Counted from the first letter of the stretch, positions 11,107 to 22,121 are shown. The stretch: DNA of 60,000 nt from Symsagittifera roscoffensis (GCF_963678635.1 NC_087069.1:39767076-39827075); one strand, 5' to 3'. Notes: generated by a model not told the origin, from the letters alone. A program made the numbers and translations.

Positions 11107-12050
11107 TTTATCTCTTGACGTAAGGTTTAGGATGATGGGTACAATACACGGGGCTAGAAGTTTCTTTTTCCTAAACTAATAATTTTTACTTTTTTTTGCG
11201 TGATTGTCTTAATTTGGGGAGTCGTGGTTGACAGGTTGGAGAGAGAGTATATCAATTCGTGAGAATGATTTCTTACTTTCTTGTGACTAGATTTTAATAT
11301 ATGATGAACTTAACTATTCTTACCTAGGGGTTTGATTTGTAATCGAGGAATAGAGAATAAAAAATTAATCCACAAGGTTCAGGTATAGATAGAACACAAG
11401 TAGATTGTTAGATAATATTTTAAAACTTACTAATATTGTTAAGGGTTTGAGCCTGGGTCATCTATGAGGAAGGGCTCAAGTGAAGGATGAATAACAGAAG
11501 TTCTTCACTTTCTATCGTAATTAGAATGGTTAGCTTTTCAAAAATTTTTATTATTCCTGGGTATTTATAGGGGTTGGAGAGCGACTCGACGATTGAGGTC
11601 CTTGGACACTTTAAATTATGGGGTGGGAAGAACAAAGTTGTTCTCCTTGATCCAAGGGACGCCTTGATGATCAAATAATTTAAATGAAAGGAAATTTAAT
11701 TCAAGTGAAATCAAGGGTCCAACGAAAGCCTTGATGATTTTTTGTTAGACGTGATTTATTAATAAGTAAGGATAAGCCTTGGTAATTTTTACAATAAGTT
11801 TAAAGTTACAGTTTTAAATAAAGATAATGTTTGAATAAATTTAGTTATGTTTTAGTTGATAAAAATGGAATGAAGAAAAGATGTTTTCCATTGAGTTTAA
11901 TAAAACTAACGTCAAAATTTTATACTAACAAACGTTTTTATTATTTTTCAATAAAACATTTACTGAAAAGTTTTATCAAAATTTTTATTGCAGGTTTTGA
12001 AAAGAACGACTTGTGTACTTTTTATCAGTCGTTATCATTTATACAATAGG
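11107..12050 (-). promoter_or_regulatory. LTR-like or leader region, unit 2
   Basis: Near-identical copy of 9452-10393, with the TATA-type box at 11562-11569 on the plus strand (TATTTATA). Its ORFs at 11462-11674 and 11831-12049 are passive copies. Confidence 0.45.
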
Positions 12051-12763
12051 TTATTGTAGTATACAATAGGTTTTTGCTGAGTTTGTTTGTGCTACTAAGA
12101 CTTCGCTAGTGAAAATACCAAAATATGATGTGATAACATTAAGATAGTGATCAAGAAGTTGTCGTTTCATTCTTACTTTGGGAAACTCCTGTTTGCTTGG
12201 ACTATATCCTTTTCTGAAAAATTTTACAATTAAATTGCGACAAAACTGTACTTGTCCTCTAGCGGAATAACTTGGTGGATGGATAATAAAGGGAAGTAAT
12301 GAGTTATCTTCGAATTTTTTGTTGTGTTCGATCATTTTTTGTACCTTAAAACTGTTAGGGTGTAACTTTCAATTTGTCCTGTTGGCTGATTCCAATTATA
12401 CAGTCTTACTGTTTTTTTACTGGTGGACTTTTTAATTCTACATTCTCTTTTAAATGATGACGATAAAATAGATTCTGAGTCAAAAAAACAATTTTGGTTT
12501 TCTATCGGGTTGTTTTGTTTATTAAATATTTAAGGTCGTGAAGTTTTTGTATTGTTGTTGTGTCTGATTCTGAATCTGAATTACGTCTTTTTTTGAAAAT
12601 CTTCTTTTGATAATTTGTTTTTGTTTTGCTATTTCTGTCTTTTTTGTGTTTGTCTTTCTGATCTGTTATATTCTATAGCTTGTCTGTGCTGTGTGATTAC
12701 AAGCTCATATCTTTCGCTTTTAATTAACCAATTGTGTAATATGATTGTTGGTTTACTGCCCAT
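12051..12763 (-). pseudogene. gag start, tandem unit 3
   Basis: Third copy of the gag start. The ATG is at 12763-12761. Here the TAG after VIT is CAG, but another stop follows within about 20 codons. The clean part at 12335-12051 differs from unit 2 by only a few residues (for example NKKFEDNS against NEKFEDNS, and SYFGIF against SYYGIF). Confidence 0.55.
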
Positions 12764-13665
12764 TTTATCTCTTGACGTAAGGTTTAGGATGATGGGTACA
12801 ATACACGGGGGTATAAGTTTCTTTTTCCTAAAATTTTAATTTTTACGTTTCATGCGTGATTGATTGTCTTTTGCATGATTGTTTTTTGCGTGATTGGGGC
12901 ATGGATTATCGTGGTTGACAGGTTGGAGAGGGAGTATATCAATTCGTGAGAATAATTTATTTTTTTCTTGTGACTAGATTTTTCATATACGATGAACTTA
13001 TTTAATCTTAACTAGGGGTTTGATTTGTAGTCAAAGGTTGGAGAATAGTAAAATAATCCACAAGGTTCAGGTATAATTAGAGCACAAGTAGGTCTTTAGA
13101 TACTATTTTAAAACTTACTGACCTTTTTAAGGATTTGAGCCTGGGTCATCTGTGAGGAAGGGCTCACGTGAAGGATGAGTAATCGAAGTTCTTCACTGTC
13201 TATCCTAATTAGAATGAATTAGAATGGTTAGCTTTTCTAATATTTCTATTAATCCTTGGTGTTTGTCAGCGTTGGAGAGTGAATAGACATTTGAAGTCCT
13301 TAGACATTTTAAATTATGGGGTGGGAAGAACAAAATAGCTCTCCTTGATCCAAGCGAGGCCTTGATAATCAGATAATTTAATTGAATTGAATTTTAATTC
13401 AAGTGAAATCAAAGGTCCAACAAAAGCCTTGATGATTTTTACAATAAGCTCAGAGTTACAGTTTTAAATGGAATGAAGAAAAGATGATTTCTATTGAGTT
13501 TATTAAAACTAACGTCAAAATTTTGTGCTAAAAAATTTTGAAATTTTTTTATTCAATGAATTATTTACTGAAAAATTTTCATTTGCAGGATTTGGAAAGA
13601 ACGACTTGTGTACTTTTTATCAGTCCCGTTATTTTTTATACAATAGGTTTTAAAGCACCAATAGG
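12764..13665 (-). promoter_or_regulatory. LTR-like or leader region, unit 3 (diverged)
   Basis: Diverged and slightly shortened copy of the two leaders. The AGGGGTTTGATTTGTA, CACAAGGTTCAGGTATA and GAGGAAGGGCTCA blocks remain in order. The region around the TATA-like box is altered (TGTTTGTCAGCG in place of GTATTTATAGGGG). Confidence 0.45.
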
Positions 13666-13689
13666 TTCTTGAGGAAGTATTCCTCAAAT

Positions 13690-13930
13690 AATTTTCTTTT
13701 TATTAAAAAAAATTTACGTTTTTTGCATAAAAGATACTGAATACAAAAAGTTGTTCCGGTTTTTGTCGTACTATCTCGTAGAAGATCGTTCAGATAATTT
13801 TAAGAAGGTTTGAAAAGCTGGCGTAGATTTTTTGAGACGTAGAGAATTTTTTATTAAATTGTCTATTCCATCTAATATTTTGCAATTTTGCAATCGTCTA
13901 ATTCCACATCGAACTGTCTAATTCTATGTT
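13690..13930 (-). pseudogene. remnant of conserved leader ORF
   Basis: The minus strand reads SLRLKKSTPAFQTF and, after a frame break, IVRQKPEQLFVFSIF. These match in order the intact plus-strand ORF at 29301-29513 (MSLRLNRSELIFRT and IVRQKPDQTFIFRII). Both copies sit next to the hairpin module described at 13935-14245, so the two form the 5' end of the retroelement family. Confidence 0.5.
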
Positions 13931-13934
13931 AGCT

Positions 13935-14245
13935 TATGTCTTGTTCGAGATTTTTGGTCAAACGAGATGAGTTGCGAACTAGATTCTATACTCATAGAGT
14001 AATTTCAGATAAGGCACCCCGTCAGTTCGTCACGCTATCTGATTTTCGGCCGGATAGGATCGCGCAACTTCTTATTCTTATACAAAAATTAATCTTACTC
14101 TGATATCTCTTAGTCTCAATAGATCTGGTGTAAACTGGTATTTGCGATTTAGTTCTTGGAGTATATCTAGAAGGATGACAACTGTAACCTAGGATTTATT
14201 CAAATTGTTCTGGTGCTGAAACTACAAGTAGTTTCAGCACTTACA
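13935..14245 (-). repeat. retroelement 5' hairpin module, copy 1
   Basis: A ~310-base module that recurs at 18250-18630 (same orientation) and at 28938-29240 (opposite orientation, at the start of the plus-strand retroelement). Markers are TGAGTTGCGAACTAG, TTTTCGGCCGGATAG, AATAGATCTGGTGTA and a terminal hairpin. In this copy GTGCTGAAACTAC at 14213-14225 pairs perfectly with 14228-14240, leaving a 2-base loop. The module could be part of an LTR or a packaging or leader structure. The hairpin is kept in all three copies. Confidence 0.65.
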
Positions 14246-14352
14246 AATAAATGTCAAAGTTAATGATGGAATATGACTGGTTATTTGGTAATATTTTATA
14301 GAGATTTTATCAATTATAAAAATGGATATGAAAACTAGTTTAGAACTGGTTT

Positions 14353-14515
14353 CACGGTTTTCGAATTTCACCGACTTTCTGGAAATATTTTATTGATTTT
14401 GAGTGCAAGTAAAATTATCTGATTATAATTGTTCATATCTATAATCAGTTTTCTTTACTTGCTCTCAATGTTGATAGAAAAAACTTCAGAAGTTTTGTGA
14501 AGTTTGAAAACCGTG
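14353..14515. mobile_element. 163-bp foldback MITE, copy 1
   Basis: The outer sequence CACGGTTTTCGAATTTCAC pairs with GTGAAGTTTGAAAACCGTG at the other end, and the inner TTGAGTGCAAGTAAA pairs with TTTACTTGCTCTCAA. Nearly the whole element folds into one long imperfect hairpin. A second copy lies at 18740-18901, and most of one arm is recognisable in unit 3 near 26270-26340. Confidence 0.7.
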
Positions 14516-14589
14516 TTATCATTAACTAAAAATATGAAAAAAATAAGATTTTTTAAAAAATGAAAAAAAGTTAGGATTTTTGAGGTCTA

Positions 14590-15830
14590 AAAGGTTATCA
14601 ATATAATCGATTATTAGTTGCCTTCGGACAACAAAATGGAATAAGAAAGATTATAATCCGTTGTCTTATCAAATTTATAACTAATTAAAATCCATTTTTT
14701 TCCTTTCATTTTTGATTTGCGTCGTGCAAAAGTTTGCAAGAATTTTTGCCTTTATCTAATCATCAATGGACAAAAGGCAAAATAAGAGTACGTCCATACG
14801 TACAACTTGGTTTCCAAACCTAAGTAAGCTTTCTCAATTTGCAAAACTATTACCACCCGCATCCAAGTTTAGTGTAAGTAATCGATTAAAACGGATTATA
14901 CTGATGATTTTTTTGACAATTATAATCGATCTTAATTACCAAAATTAGGTCTTTAAGGGTTTATATTTGATTCTAATATATATATATATTGATATTTTCC
15001 ACGAGATTATAATCTCTTATAATCGATTATAATTGATTATAGTTCTTAATGAAAAACCCCTAAAATCAAATATAATCGTTTATAATCGATTATAATCGAC
15101 TATAATCCTTTTTTGCCGAAATTTTTTCTACATTCGAATTATATCTTATGAGCTATTATTTTTGTGTGAATAAAAAAATCTCTAAGAGAGAGATCTCTTG
15201 AACACTTTGTTTCATCTGAACACAAATTTTTACCACGAAAGAAAAGTTTCATAGAGATCCTTTCATATGAGTGGATAGGTTCTCGCGGTAGATGAAAAAC
15301 AAATTTTCCGAATCAATCATGAAACTAAATTAATTTGCTGATGATTTGGTGCGTAGAAAGTATTCAAATATGCATTACAAAACAACTCTAATGGAGAAGA
15401 AATGAAAAAAAAAACTTATAAATTTGAATTAATTGGAAAACTTTTAAAATATGTTTCTCATTTTTCTTAAGAACCGACGTCCACATTAAGCATAAAATAT
15501 AAGTAATTTAGATGCAACTTTGAAGACAAAAATGGACAAACAAAAGCGATTGTAATCAGTTACAATCGATTATAACGGGTTTTTGTGAAAAACTAATGAA
15601 ATAGAATATTGAATAAAAATAAGGGATTATAATCAATTATAATCGATAAAAATTCTATCGAAAAATATACAAATAAAAAATCGATCATATTTGATTATGA
15701 TTGATTAGATTTAACTATAAGTTGATTTTAAAAAGAGAGATTAAAATCGATTATTAATTGATTAAAATCGGTTGTTTCTCAATTTTCTGAGACTGGTACT
15801 AAAATCGTAATATAATTGATTATTAACCCT
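14590..15830. repeat. cluster of TAATCGATTA palindromes, unit 1
   Basis: Dense AT-rich sequence with many copies or near copies of the palindrome TAATCGATTA (for example near 14604, 14879, 15020 and 15085), often joined as TATAATCGATTATAATC. An ORF at 14766-14948 spans part of it and looks like chance. The same cluster is present at 18985-20190. A (TA)n run lies at about 14979-14990. Confidence 0.65.
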
Positions 15831-15876
15831 TGAAACTGGATGCGGGCACCTTTTGCCGTTTTAACTCCAACAAGCC

Positions 15877-15892
15877 CCCCCCCCCTTCAACC
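15877..15892. repeat. poly-C tract, unit 1
   Basis: A run of C residues (AAGCCCCCCCCCCCTTC) inside a pyrimidine-rich segment. The equivalents are at about 20231-20246 in unit 2 and, as G-runs, at 25829-25925 in unit 3. Confidence 0.85.
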
Positions 15893-15896
15893 GTAT

Positions 15897-16837
15897 CCAA
15901 ACCCTATTTCCCGCCTTTTAGTTCTATCTCCCAAACCTTTCAATTTTATGAAATAGCAAGACAATTACAACCCCCTGAAACCACCGTTACCACCAACACC
16001 ATTCTTACCCTTTGCCCCTAGTCGAATTTTTTGAGAGGAAATGTCAAAATTGCCCTTTTACAAAGATCAAACAACAAAAAAACTGAAATTTTCTGGCGCA
16101 CAATCCCTGTCCAAATTCAAATTTGTTCGATTTTTTTTATTGATACAACTTTTTTTTAGTTGCGCGGGAGGGAAATAATTTCGAACAAATATTAATATCG
16201 CGGAGGGACTGGATTTCACAAACCTGGTAACTTTATTGACTGAGGACGACACTCACTAAAAGTGAGAAAAATTACAAGCACTTTTATTATATTGCAATCA
16301 ATAAGCGTCTTGTTAAGCGAAAACAAAGACAACAAAAATCAATTTAAACAACTTTTCATCAGTTTTTTTTATTGTATTGTTTTCTGTATTGTTTCGCGGC
16401 GTTTTGTTTTCTGAATTGCGAGAGAGATTGGATTGTCTGTTTAGAAAGCTGCATGCCCTGGGTTCATCCGTGCATAAATTTAAGTACTTTTAAAGGTTGC
16501 TCAAAAAAAATTCGTTCTGGGGCCGGCCGCAACCTGAATCTCAAATACTAGCGGTTGAAAAAAATATACATCATCTATTTAGTCTTTATACTTGTCATTA
16601 TGTCTCTCACTGCTGTTTTTAAATCGACCGCAATAACCTTACTGGGGGCTAGGGAGTAGATTACTGTTAGATCCAGTAAGAGCTGCTTAACAGTAGACGA
16701 TGATACGAGCGTCAAATGGTCTAGTCGCTTTTGATAGGTCCTGTCACTAAAACAGAAGGAACGTGAATTAGGGCAAAATTTCGCTTAATAGGGGCGTTCA
16801 AGTTTGAATATCTAGAGAATCTACTTGCAAGCTTCAC
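15897..16837. other. non-coding part of unit 1
   Basis: Between the C tract and the TIR element I see no supported gene. Short open frames at 15830-16021 and 16067-16252 are not kept in unit 2, which lacks 15970-16210. GGGGCCGGCCGCAACCTGAA near 16517 is a GC-rich landmark conserved in all three units. Confidence 0.5.
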
Positions 16838-17505
16838 TAAGAGGCTGTGCAATTTTGTGTCTGTATGTTCCTGGATTCCTGGGACAAATTTTTAAACGTG
16901 ATTCAAAATGTAAGTGGATGCCAACCAAAATATTTCTGTGGATTCTGCATACAAATACATGAGTTTTTTAACGTACATTTTGTCGGCAGATTAGTTTTGT
17001 CATGTATTTCGCAACAAGATAAAATAGCTAGTTGTACTGGAATCCGCAATTGTCAGCGGATTTCGCAAATGTAAATGGATTCAGCAATTTCATGCGGATT
17101 CAGCTTGCAATTTGCGGCTTCCGCTTACAATTTGCGTAATCCACTTACAATTTGCGGATTCCACTTATAACTTGCAGATTCCGCTTACTATTTGAGGATT
17201 CCACTTGCAGTTGCTGATTCCTTAAACCTACTAAACACATTTATTATGATTTGTTCTTGGATTCCACAAACTGTTCCGGATTCCACAAACTTTGTTGCGG
17301 ATTCCACAAAATTTTATGGATTCCACAAAATTGCCTGTCCTAGGAGCAATTTTATGCAATACAGCGTTCTAGCTATTTGTTGTGAAATCCAAAACAGCAA
17401 AGAAGATCAAAGAAAAGTAACAGGGTTGTGGATTCCGCGATAAATCTGATTTTTGGTTTTTCCTGAAAACGCTTAAACGCACAAAATGCACAATTTGGCC
17501 TCTTA
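16838..17505 (+). mobile_element. TIR MITE with internal 21-bp repeats, copy 1
   Basis: The ends are TA-AGAGGCTGTGCA at 16838 and TGCACAATTTGGCCTCT-TA at 17505. They form an inverted repeat flanked by TA, which fits Tc1/mariner-type target choice. Inside, at about 17040-17340, is an array of roughly 21-base repeats built on AATTTGCGGATTCCACTTAC. Other copies are 20959-21578, 23766-24396 (inverted) and 48885-49516. No transposase ORF is present, so it is non-autonomous. Confidence 0.7.
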
Positions 17506-17716
17506 ATGTTCAAGCAAAACTCGCCATCTCATCCACTTTTTGTTACATTTTTCCGCAAACATTTTTTTGTTGTTTATAAAAACTAATCAGATTTATCCCA
17601 GCAGTTTTGAGTCAAAAAAATCCGTGCCAACTATCTTCAGCATCATCTTTTTAGCACACGCAACTATGGTGCTGGCACATTTGAATGCCTAATCGAAGTC
17701 CTATATGATTCTGAGT

Positions 17717-17986
17717 TCATGGTTCAATAGTTTCAATCTTTGATTTTTCAGGGGTGACATCCAACCATTGAGATCCGAATTTATCAATAACAGTTCCAAC
17801 CTCAGGCTCCAAACCAATATTTTTGCTTAGGGAAATTCCTATTCCTACTACTGATAATAAGAAACGGGTAACGCTAGCGGGAAATCGGAAAAAAACATAA
17901 GTTACTTTTGGATGCCGCAAAAACTCCTTTGAGAACTGGTTATCATTTATATTTTCTCTAGTGATCTTGCCTAATGTGTTTTTCAT
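17717..17986 (-). CDS. small ORF conserved in composite units, unknown function
   Basis: An open frame of 89 codons starts MKNTLGKITRENINDNQFSK and contains a hydrophobic centre (VTRFLLSVVGIGISLSKNIG) that could be a membrane segment, followed by GTVIDKFGSQWLDVTPEKSK and a stop. In unit 2 the start codon is lost and a short insertion shifts the frame. In unit 3 (23285-23600, plus) it is recognisable with stops, and its frame runs past the position of this stop. It lies 58 bases downstream of the 18045-18239 ORF on the same strand, so the two may be exons of one former gene. No family is recognised. Confidence 0.35.
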   Translation of the reverse strand: MKNTLGKITRENINDNQFSKEFLRHPKVTYVFFRFPASVTRFLLSVVGIGISLSKNIGLEPEVGTVIDKFGSQWLDVTPEKSKIETIEP

Positions 17987-18044
17987 CTTTGCGTAGCATT
18001 ACAAGGAGTCATTTGGCAACAATAAAAGCCTCGTACGCAAAAAT

Positions 18045-18239
18045 TTATATGAAAATGGGCAAGTTGAAACAGTTGTTCAGAAGGCAAAAACCATAATCAG
18101 TATCTTTTTTGTCATTGATATCTGAAGTTTTTTCAAACTCTTTATTTTTTCTTCGACCCATTCGATTCAAACGGCAAGTTCGTTGATTGGCAATCCTAGT
18201 ATAACAAATTCTTCTTCTTTTATTTTTCTTTAAGGGCAT
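18045..18239 (-). CDS. small basic ORF with weak MADS-box-like pattern, unit 1
   Basis: A 64-codon ORF starting MPLKKNKRRRICYTRIANQR, then TCRLNRMGRRKNKEFEKTSD and DTDYGFCLLNN. Aligned by eye to the MADS box, RRKN-KEF-EKTSDIN falls on the KR(K/R)NGLFKKASELS core. RI..TRI.NQR..R falls on the N-terminal K(V/I).I.RI.NK..R segment with one extra residue, and GFCLLN falls on the ALIIF strand. This is inference from pattern, not a search result. A basic RNA-binding or other peptide is equally possible. The ORF is almost identical in unit 2 and carries a stop at codon 3 in unit 3. Unit 1 is cut just upstream of the ATG by the junction with unit 2. Confidence 0.35.
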   Translation of the reverse strand: MPLKKNKRRRICYTRIANQRTCRLNRMGRRKNKEFEKTSDINDKKDTDYGFCLLNNCFNLPIFI

Positions 18240-18249
18240 ATTTCGCTAT

Positions 18250-18630
18250 TTGGTCAAACGAGATGAGTTGCGAACTAGAGTTGCGATCTAGTTCGAGACT
18301 TTTGGTCAAACGAGATGAGTTGCGAACTAGTTCGAGACTTTTGGTCAAACGAGATGAGTTGCGAACTAGATTCTATGCTCATAGAGTAATTTCAGATAAG
18401 GCAACCCGTCAGTTCGTCACGCTATCTGATTTTCGGCCGGATAGGATCGCGCAACTTCTTATTCTTATACCGAAACTAATCTTACTCTTATATCTCTTAG
18501 TCTCAATAGATCTGGTGTAAACTGGTATTTGCGATTTAGTTCTTGGAGTATATCTAGAAGGATGACAACTGTAACCTAGGATTTCCTCAAATTGTTCTGG
18601 TGCTGAAACTACAAATAGTTTCAGCACTTA
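18250..18630 (-). repeat. retroelement 5' hairpin module, copy 2
   Basis: Same module as 13935-14245, here at the junction of units 1 and 2. GGTCAAACGAGATGAGTTG plus CGAACTAG occurs three times in tandem (about 18250, 18302 and 18341), against once in copy 1. The hairpin GTGCTGAAACTA at 18600-18611 pairs with 18616-18627. The presence of this module at the left edge of both units suggests recombination between copies created the tandem. Confidence 0.65.
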
Positions 18631-18739
18631 CAAATAAATGTCAAAGTTAATGATGAAATATGACTGGTTATTTGTTAATGTTTTATAGAGATTTCATCAA
18701 TATTAAAAATGGATATGAAAACTAGTTTAAAACTGGTTT

Positions 18740-18901
18740 CACGGTTTTCGAATTTCACCGACTTTCTGAAAATATTTTATTGATATTGAGTGCAAGTAAA
18801 GATATCTGAATGTAATTGTTCATATCTATGATCAGTTTTCTTTACTTGCACTCAATGTTGATAAAAAAAATTCAGAAGTTTTGTGAAGTTCGAAAACCGT
18901 G
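18740..18901. mobile_element. foldback MITE, copy 2
   Basis: Copy of 14353-14515 with the same arm sequences (CACGGTTTTCGAATTTCAC and its partner ending AAAACCGTG). Confidence 0.7.
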
Positions 18902-18984
18902 TTGTCATTCACTAAAAAATATGAAAAAAATTAACATTTTTAAAAAAAATGAGAAGTTAGGATTTTTGAGGTCTAAAAGGTTAT

Positions 18985-20190
18985 CAATATAATCGATTAC
19001 TTAGTTGCCTTCAGACAACAAAATGGAATAAGAAAGATTATAATCCATTGTCTTATCAAATTTATAACTAATTAAGATCCATTTTTTCCTTTCATTTTTG
19101 ATTTGCGTCGTGCAAATTTTGCAAGAATTTTTGCCTTTATCTAATCATCAATGGACAAATTGCAAAATGAGAGTACGTCCTTACGTACAACTTGGTTTCC
19201 AAACCTGAGTAAGCTTTCTCAATTTGCAAAACTATTACCACCCGCATCCAAGTTTAGTGTAAGTAATCGATTAAAACGGATTATTCTGATAATTTTTTGA
19301 CAATTATAATCGATCTTAATTACCAAAATTAGGTCTTTAAGGGTTAATATTTGATTATAATCGTGATATTTTCCACGAGATTATAATCTCTTATAATCGA
19401 TTATAATTGATTATAGTTCTTAATGAAAAACCCTTAAAATCAAATATAATCGTTTATAATCGATTATAATCCTTTTTTGCCGAATTTTTTTCTACATTCG
19501 AATTATATCTTATGAGCTATTTTTTTTGTGTGAATAAAAAATCTCCCAGAGAGAGATCTCTTGAACACTTTGTTTCATCTGAACACAAATTTTTACCACG
19601 AAAGAAAAGTTTCATAGAGATCCTTTCATATGAGTGGATAGGTTCTCGCGGTAGATGAAAAACAAATTTTCCGAATCAATCATGAAACTACATTAATTTG
19701 CTGATGATTTGGTGCGTAGAAAGTATTCAAATATGCATTACAAAACAACTCTAATGGAGAAGAAATGAAAAAAAAAAACTTATAAATTTGAATTAATTGG
19801 AAAACTTTTAAAATATGTTTCTCATTTTTCTTAAGAACCGACATTAAGCATAAAATATAAGTAATTTAGATGCAACTTTGAAGACAAAAATGGACAAACA
19901 AAAGCGATTGTAATCAGTTACAATCGATTATAACGGACTTTTGTGAAAAACTAATGAAATAGAATATTGAATAAAAATAAGGGATCATAATCAATTATAA
20001 TCGATTAAAATTCTATCGAAAAATATACAAATTAAAAATCGATCATATTCGATTATGATTGATTAGATTTAGTTATAAGTTGATTTTAAAAAGAGAGATT
20101 AAAATCGATTATTAATTGATTAAAATCGGTTGTTTCTCAATTTTGTGAGACTGGTACTAAAATCGTAATATAATTGATTATTAACCCTTG
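18985..20190. repeat. cluster of TAATCGATTA palindromes, unit 2
   Basis: Collinear copy of 14590-15830, slightly shorter: the (TA)n run and one TAATCGACTATAATC block are missing. The palindromes themselves are retained. Confidence 0.65.
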
Positions 20191-20227
20191 AAACTGGATG
20201 CGGGCACCTTTTACCGTTTTAACTCCA

Positions 20228-20247
20228 ACAAGCCCCCCCCCCCCCTC
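20228..20247. repeat. poly-C tract, unit 2
   Basis: Counterpart of the 15877 tract. The C run is a little longer here, as expected for a homopolymer that expands and contracts. Confidence 0.85.
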
Positions 20248-20958
20248 CAACCATATCCAAACCCTATTTCCCGCCTTGTAGTTCTATCTCCCAAACCTTT
20301 CGATTTTATGAAATAGCAAGACAATTACACCCCCCGGATATCACAAACCTGGTAACTTTATTGACTGAGGACAACACTCACTAAGAGTGAGAAAAATTAC
20401 ATGCACTTTTACTATATTGCAATCAATAAGCGTCTTGTTAAGCGAAAACAAAGACAACAAAAATCAATTAAAACAAATTTTCATCAGTTTTTTTATTGTA
20501 TTGTTTTCTATATTGTTTCGCGACGTTTTGTTTTCTGTATTGCGAGAGAGATTGTCTGTTTAGAAAACTGCATGCCCTGGGTTCCTCCGTGCATAAACTT
20601 AAGTACTTACAAAGGTTGCTCAAAAAAAATTCGTTCTGGGGCCGGCCGCAACCTGAATCTCAAATACTAGCGGTTGAAAAAAAATATCCATCATCTATTT
20701 AGTCTTTATACTTGTCATTATGTCTCTCTCCGCTGTTTTCAAATCGACCCGCAATAACCCTACTGGGGGCTAGGGAGTAGACTATTGTTAGATCCAGCAA
20801 CAGCTGCTTAACAATAGACGATGATATGAGCGTCAAATGGTCTAGTCGCTTTTGATAGGTCCTGTCACTAAAACAGAAGGAACGTGAATTATGGCGAAAT
20901 TTCGCTTAATAGGGGCGTTCAGTTTTGAATATTTAGAGAATCTTCTTGCAAGCTTCAC

Positions 20959-21578
20959 TAAGAGGCTGTGCAATTTTGTGTCTGTATGTTCCTGGATTCC
21001 TGGGACAAATTTTTAAACGTGATCCAGAATGTAAGTGGATACCAACTAAAATATTTCTGTGGATTCCGCATACAAATACATGAGTTTTTTTGACGTAAAT
21101 TTTGACGGCAGATTAGTTTTGTCACGGATTTCGCAACAGGAGAAAATAGCTAGTTGTACTGGAATCCGCAATTGTCAGCGGATTTCGCAAATGTAAATGG
21201 ATTCAGCAATTTCATGCGGATTCAGCTTGCAATTTGCGGCTTCCGCTTACAATTTGCGTAATCCACTTACAATTTGCGGATTCCACTTATAATTTGCAGA
21301 TTCCGCTTACTATTTGAGGATTCCACTTGCAGTTGTTGATTCCTTAAACCTACTAAACACATTTATTATGATTTGTTCTTGGATTCCACAAACTGTTCCG
21401 GATTCCACAAACTTTGTTGCGGAGCAATTTTATGCAATACAGTGTTCTAGCTATTTGTTGTGAAATCCAAAATAGCAAAGAAGATCAAAGAAAACTAACA
21501 AGGTTGCGGATTCCGCGATAAATCTTTGGTTTTTCCGGAAAACGCTTAAATGCACAAAATGCACAGTTTGGCCCCCTA
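20959..21578 (+). mobile_element. TIR MITE with internal 21-bp repeats, copy 2
   Basis: Copy of 16838-17505 inside unit 2, with ends TA-AGAGGCTGTGCA and TGCACAGTTTGGCCCCC-TA. It is about 50 bases shorter because part of the repeat array (GATTCCACAAA units) is missing near 21420. Confidence 0.7.
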
Positions 21579-21789
21579 ATGTTCAAGCAAAACTCGCCAT
21601 CTCATCCACTTTTTGTTACATTTTTCCGCAAACCATTTTTTGTTGTTTATAAAAACTAATCAGATTTATCCCAGCAGTTTTGAGTCAAAAAAATCCGTGC
21701 CAACTATCTTCAGCATCATCTTTTTAGCACACGCAACTATGGCGCTGGTACATTTGAATGCCTAATCGAAGTCCTATATGATTCTGAGT

Positions 21790-22075
21790 TCATGGTTCAA
21801 TAGTTTCAATCTTTGATTTTTCAAGGGTGATATCCAACCATTGAGATCCGAATTTATCAATAACAGTTCCAACCTCAGGCTCCAAACCAATATTTTTGCT
21901 TAGGGAAATTCCTATTCCTACTACTGATAATAAGAAACGGGTAACGCTAGCGGGAAATCGGAAAAAAAAACCTAAGTTACTTTTGGCTGCCGCAAAAACT
22001 CCTTTGAGAACTGGTTATCATTTATATTTTCTCTAGTGATCTTGCCTAATGTGTTTTTTATTATCCTTGCGTAGC
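21790..22075 (-). pseudogene. copy of the 17717-17986 ORF in unit 2
   Basis: The same coding block as 17717-17986, but the start ATG is replaced and a small A-run insertion near 21965 shifts the frame. The terminal part (IDKFGSQWL.., KSKIETIEP) remains readable. Confidence 0.45.
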
Positions 22076-22121
22076 GATCCAATAAGTCATTTTGCAACAA
22101 TAAAAGCCCTGTATGCAAAAT

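Larger units (their letters stand above)
9437..13665 (-). repeat. 1.66-kb tandem repeat (leader plus gag start), 2 full and partial copies
   Basis: The start-codon block lies at 9451, 11106 and 12763, and the leader ends at about 10392, 12049 and 13665. The period is 1655-1657 bases. Copies 1 and 2 are nearly identical by eye. Copy 3 is clearly older, with small indels (for example near 12860-12900 and 13220) and a shortened right part. Each unit, read on the minus strand, is a ~0.93-kb AT-rich leader followed by ~0.7 kb of gag start. Unequal recombination between leaders (possibly LTRs) or replication slippage would produce this. Confidence 0.8.

Noticed and set aside
9806-12049. ORFs conserved between leader copies (9806-10018/11462-11674 minus; 10174-10392/11831-12049 plus) as real genes
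   Set aside because: Conservation is explained by near identity of the 1.66-kb tandem units; the diverged third unit does not keep them.
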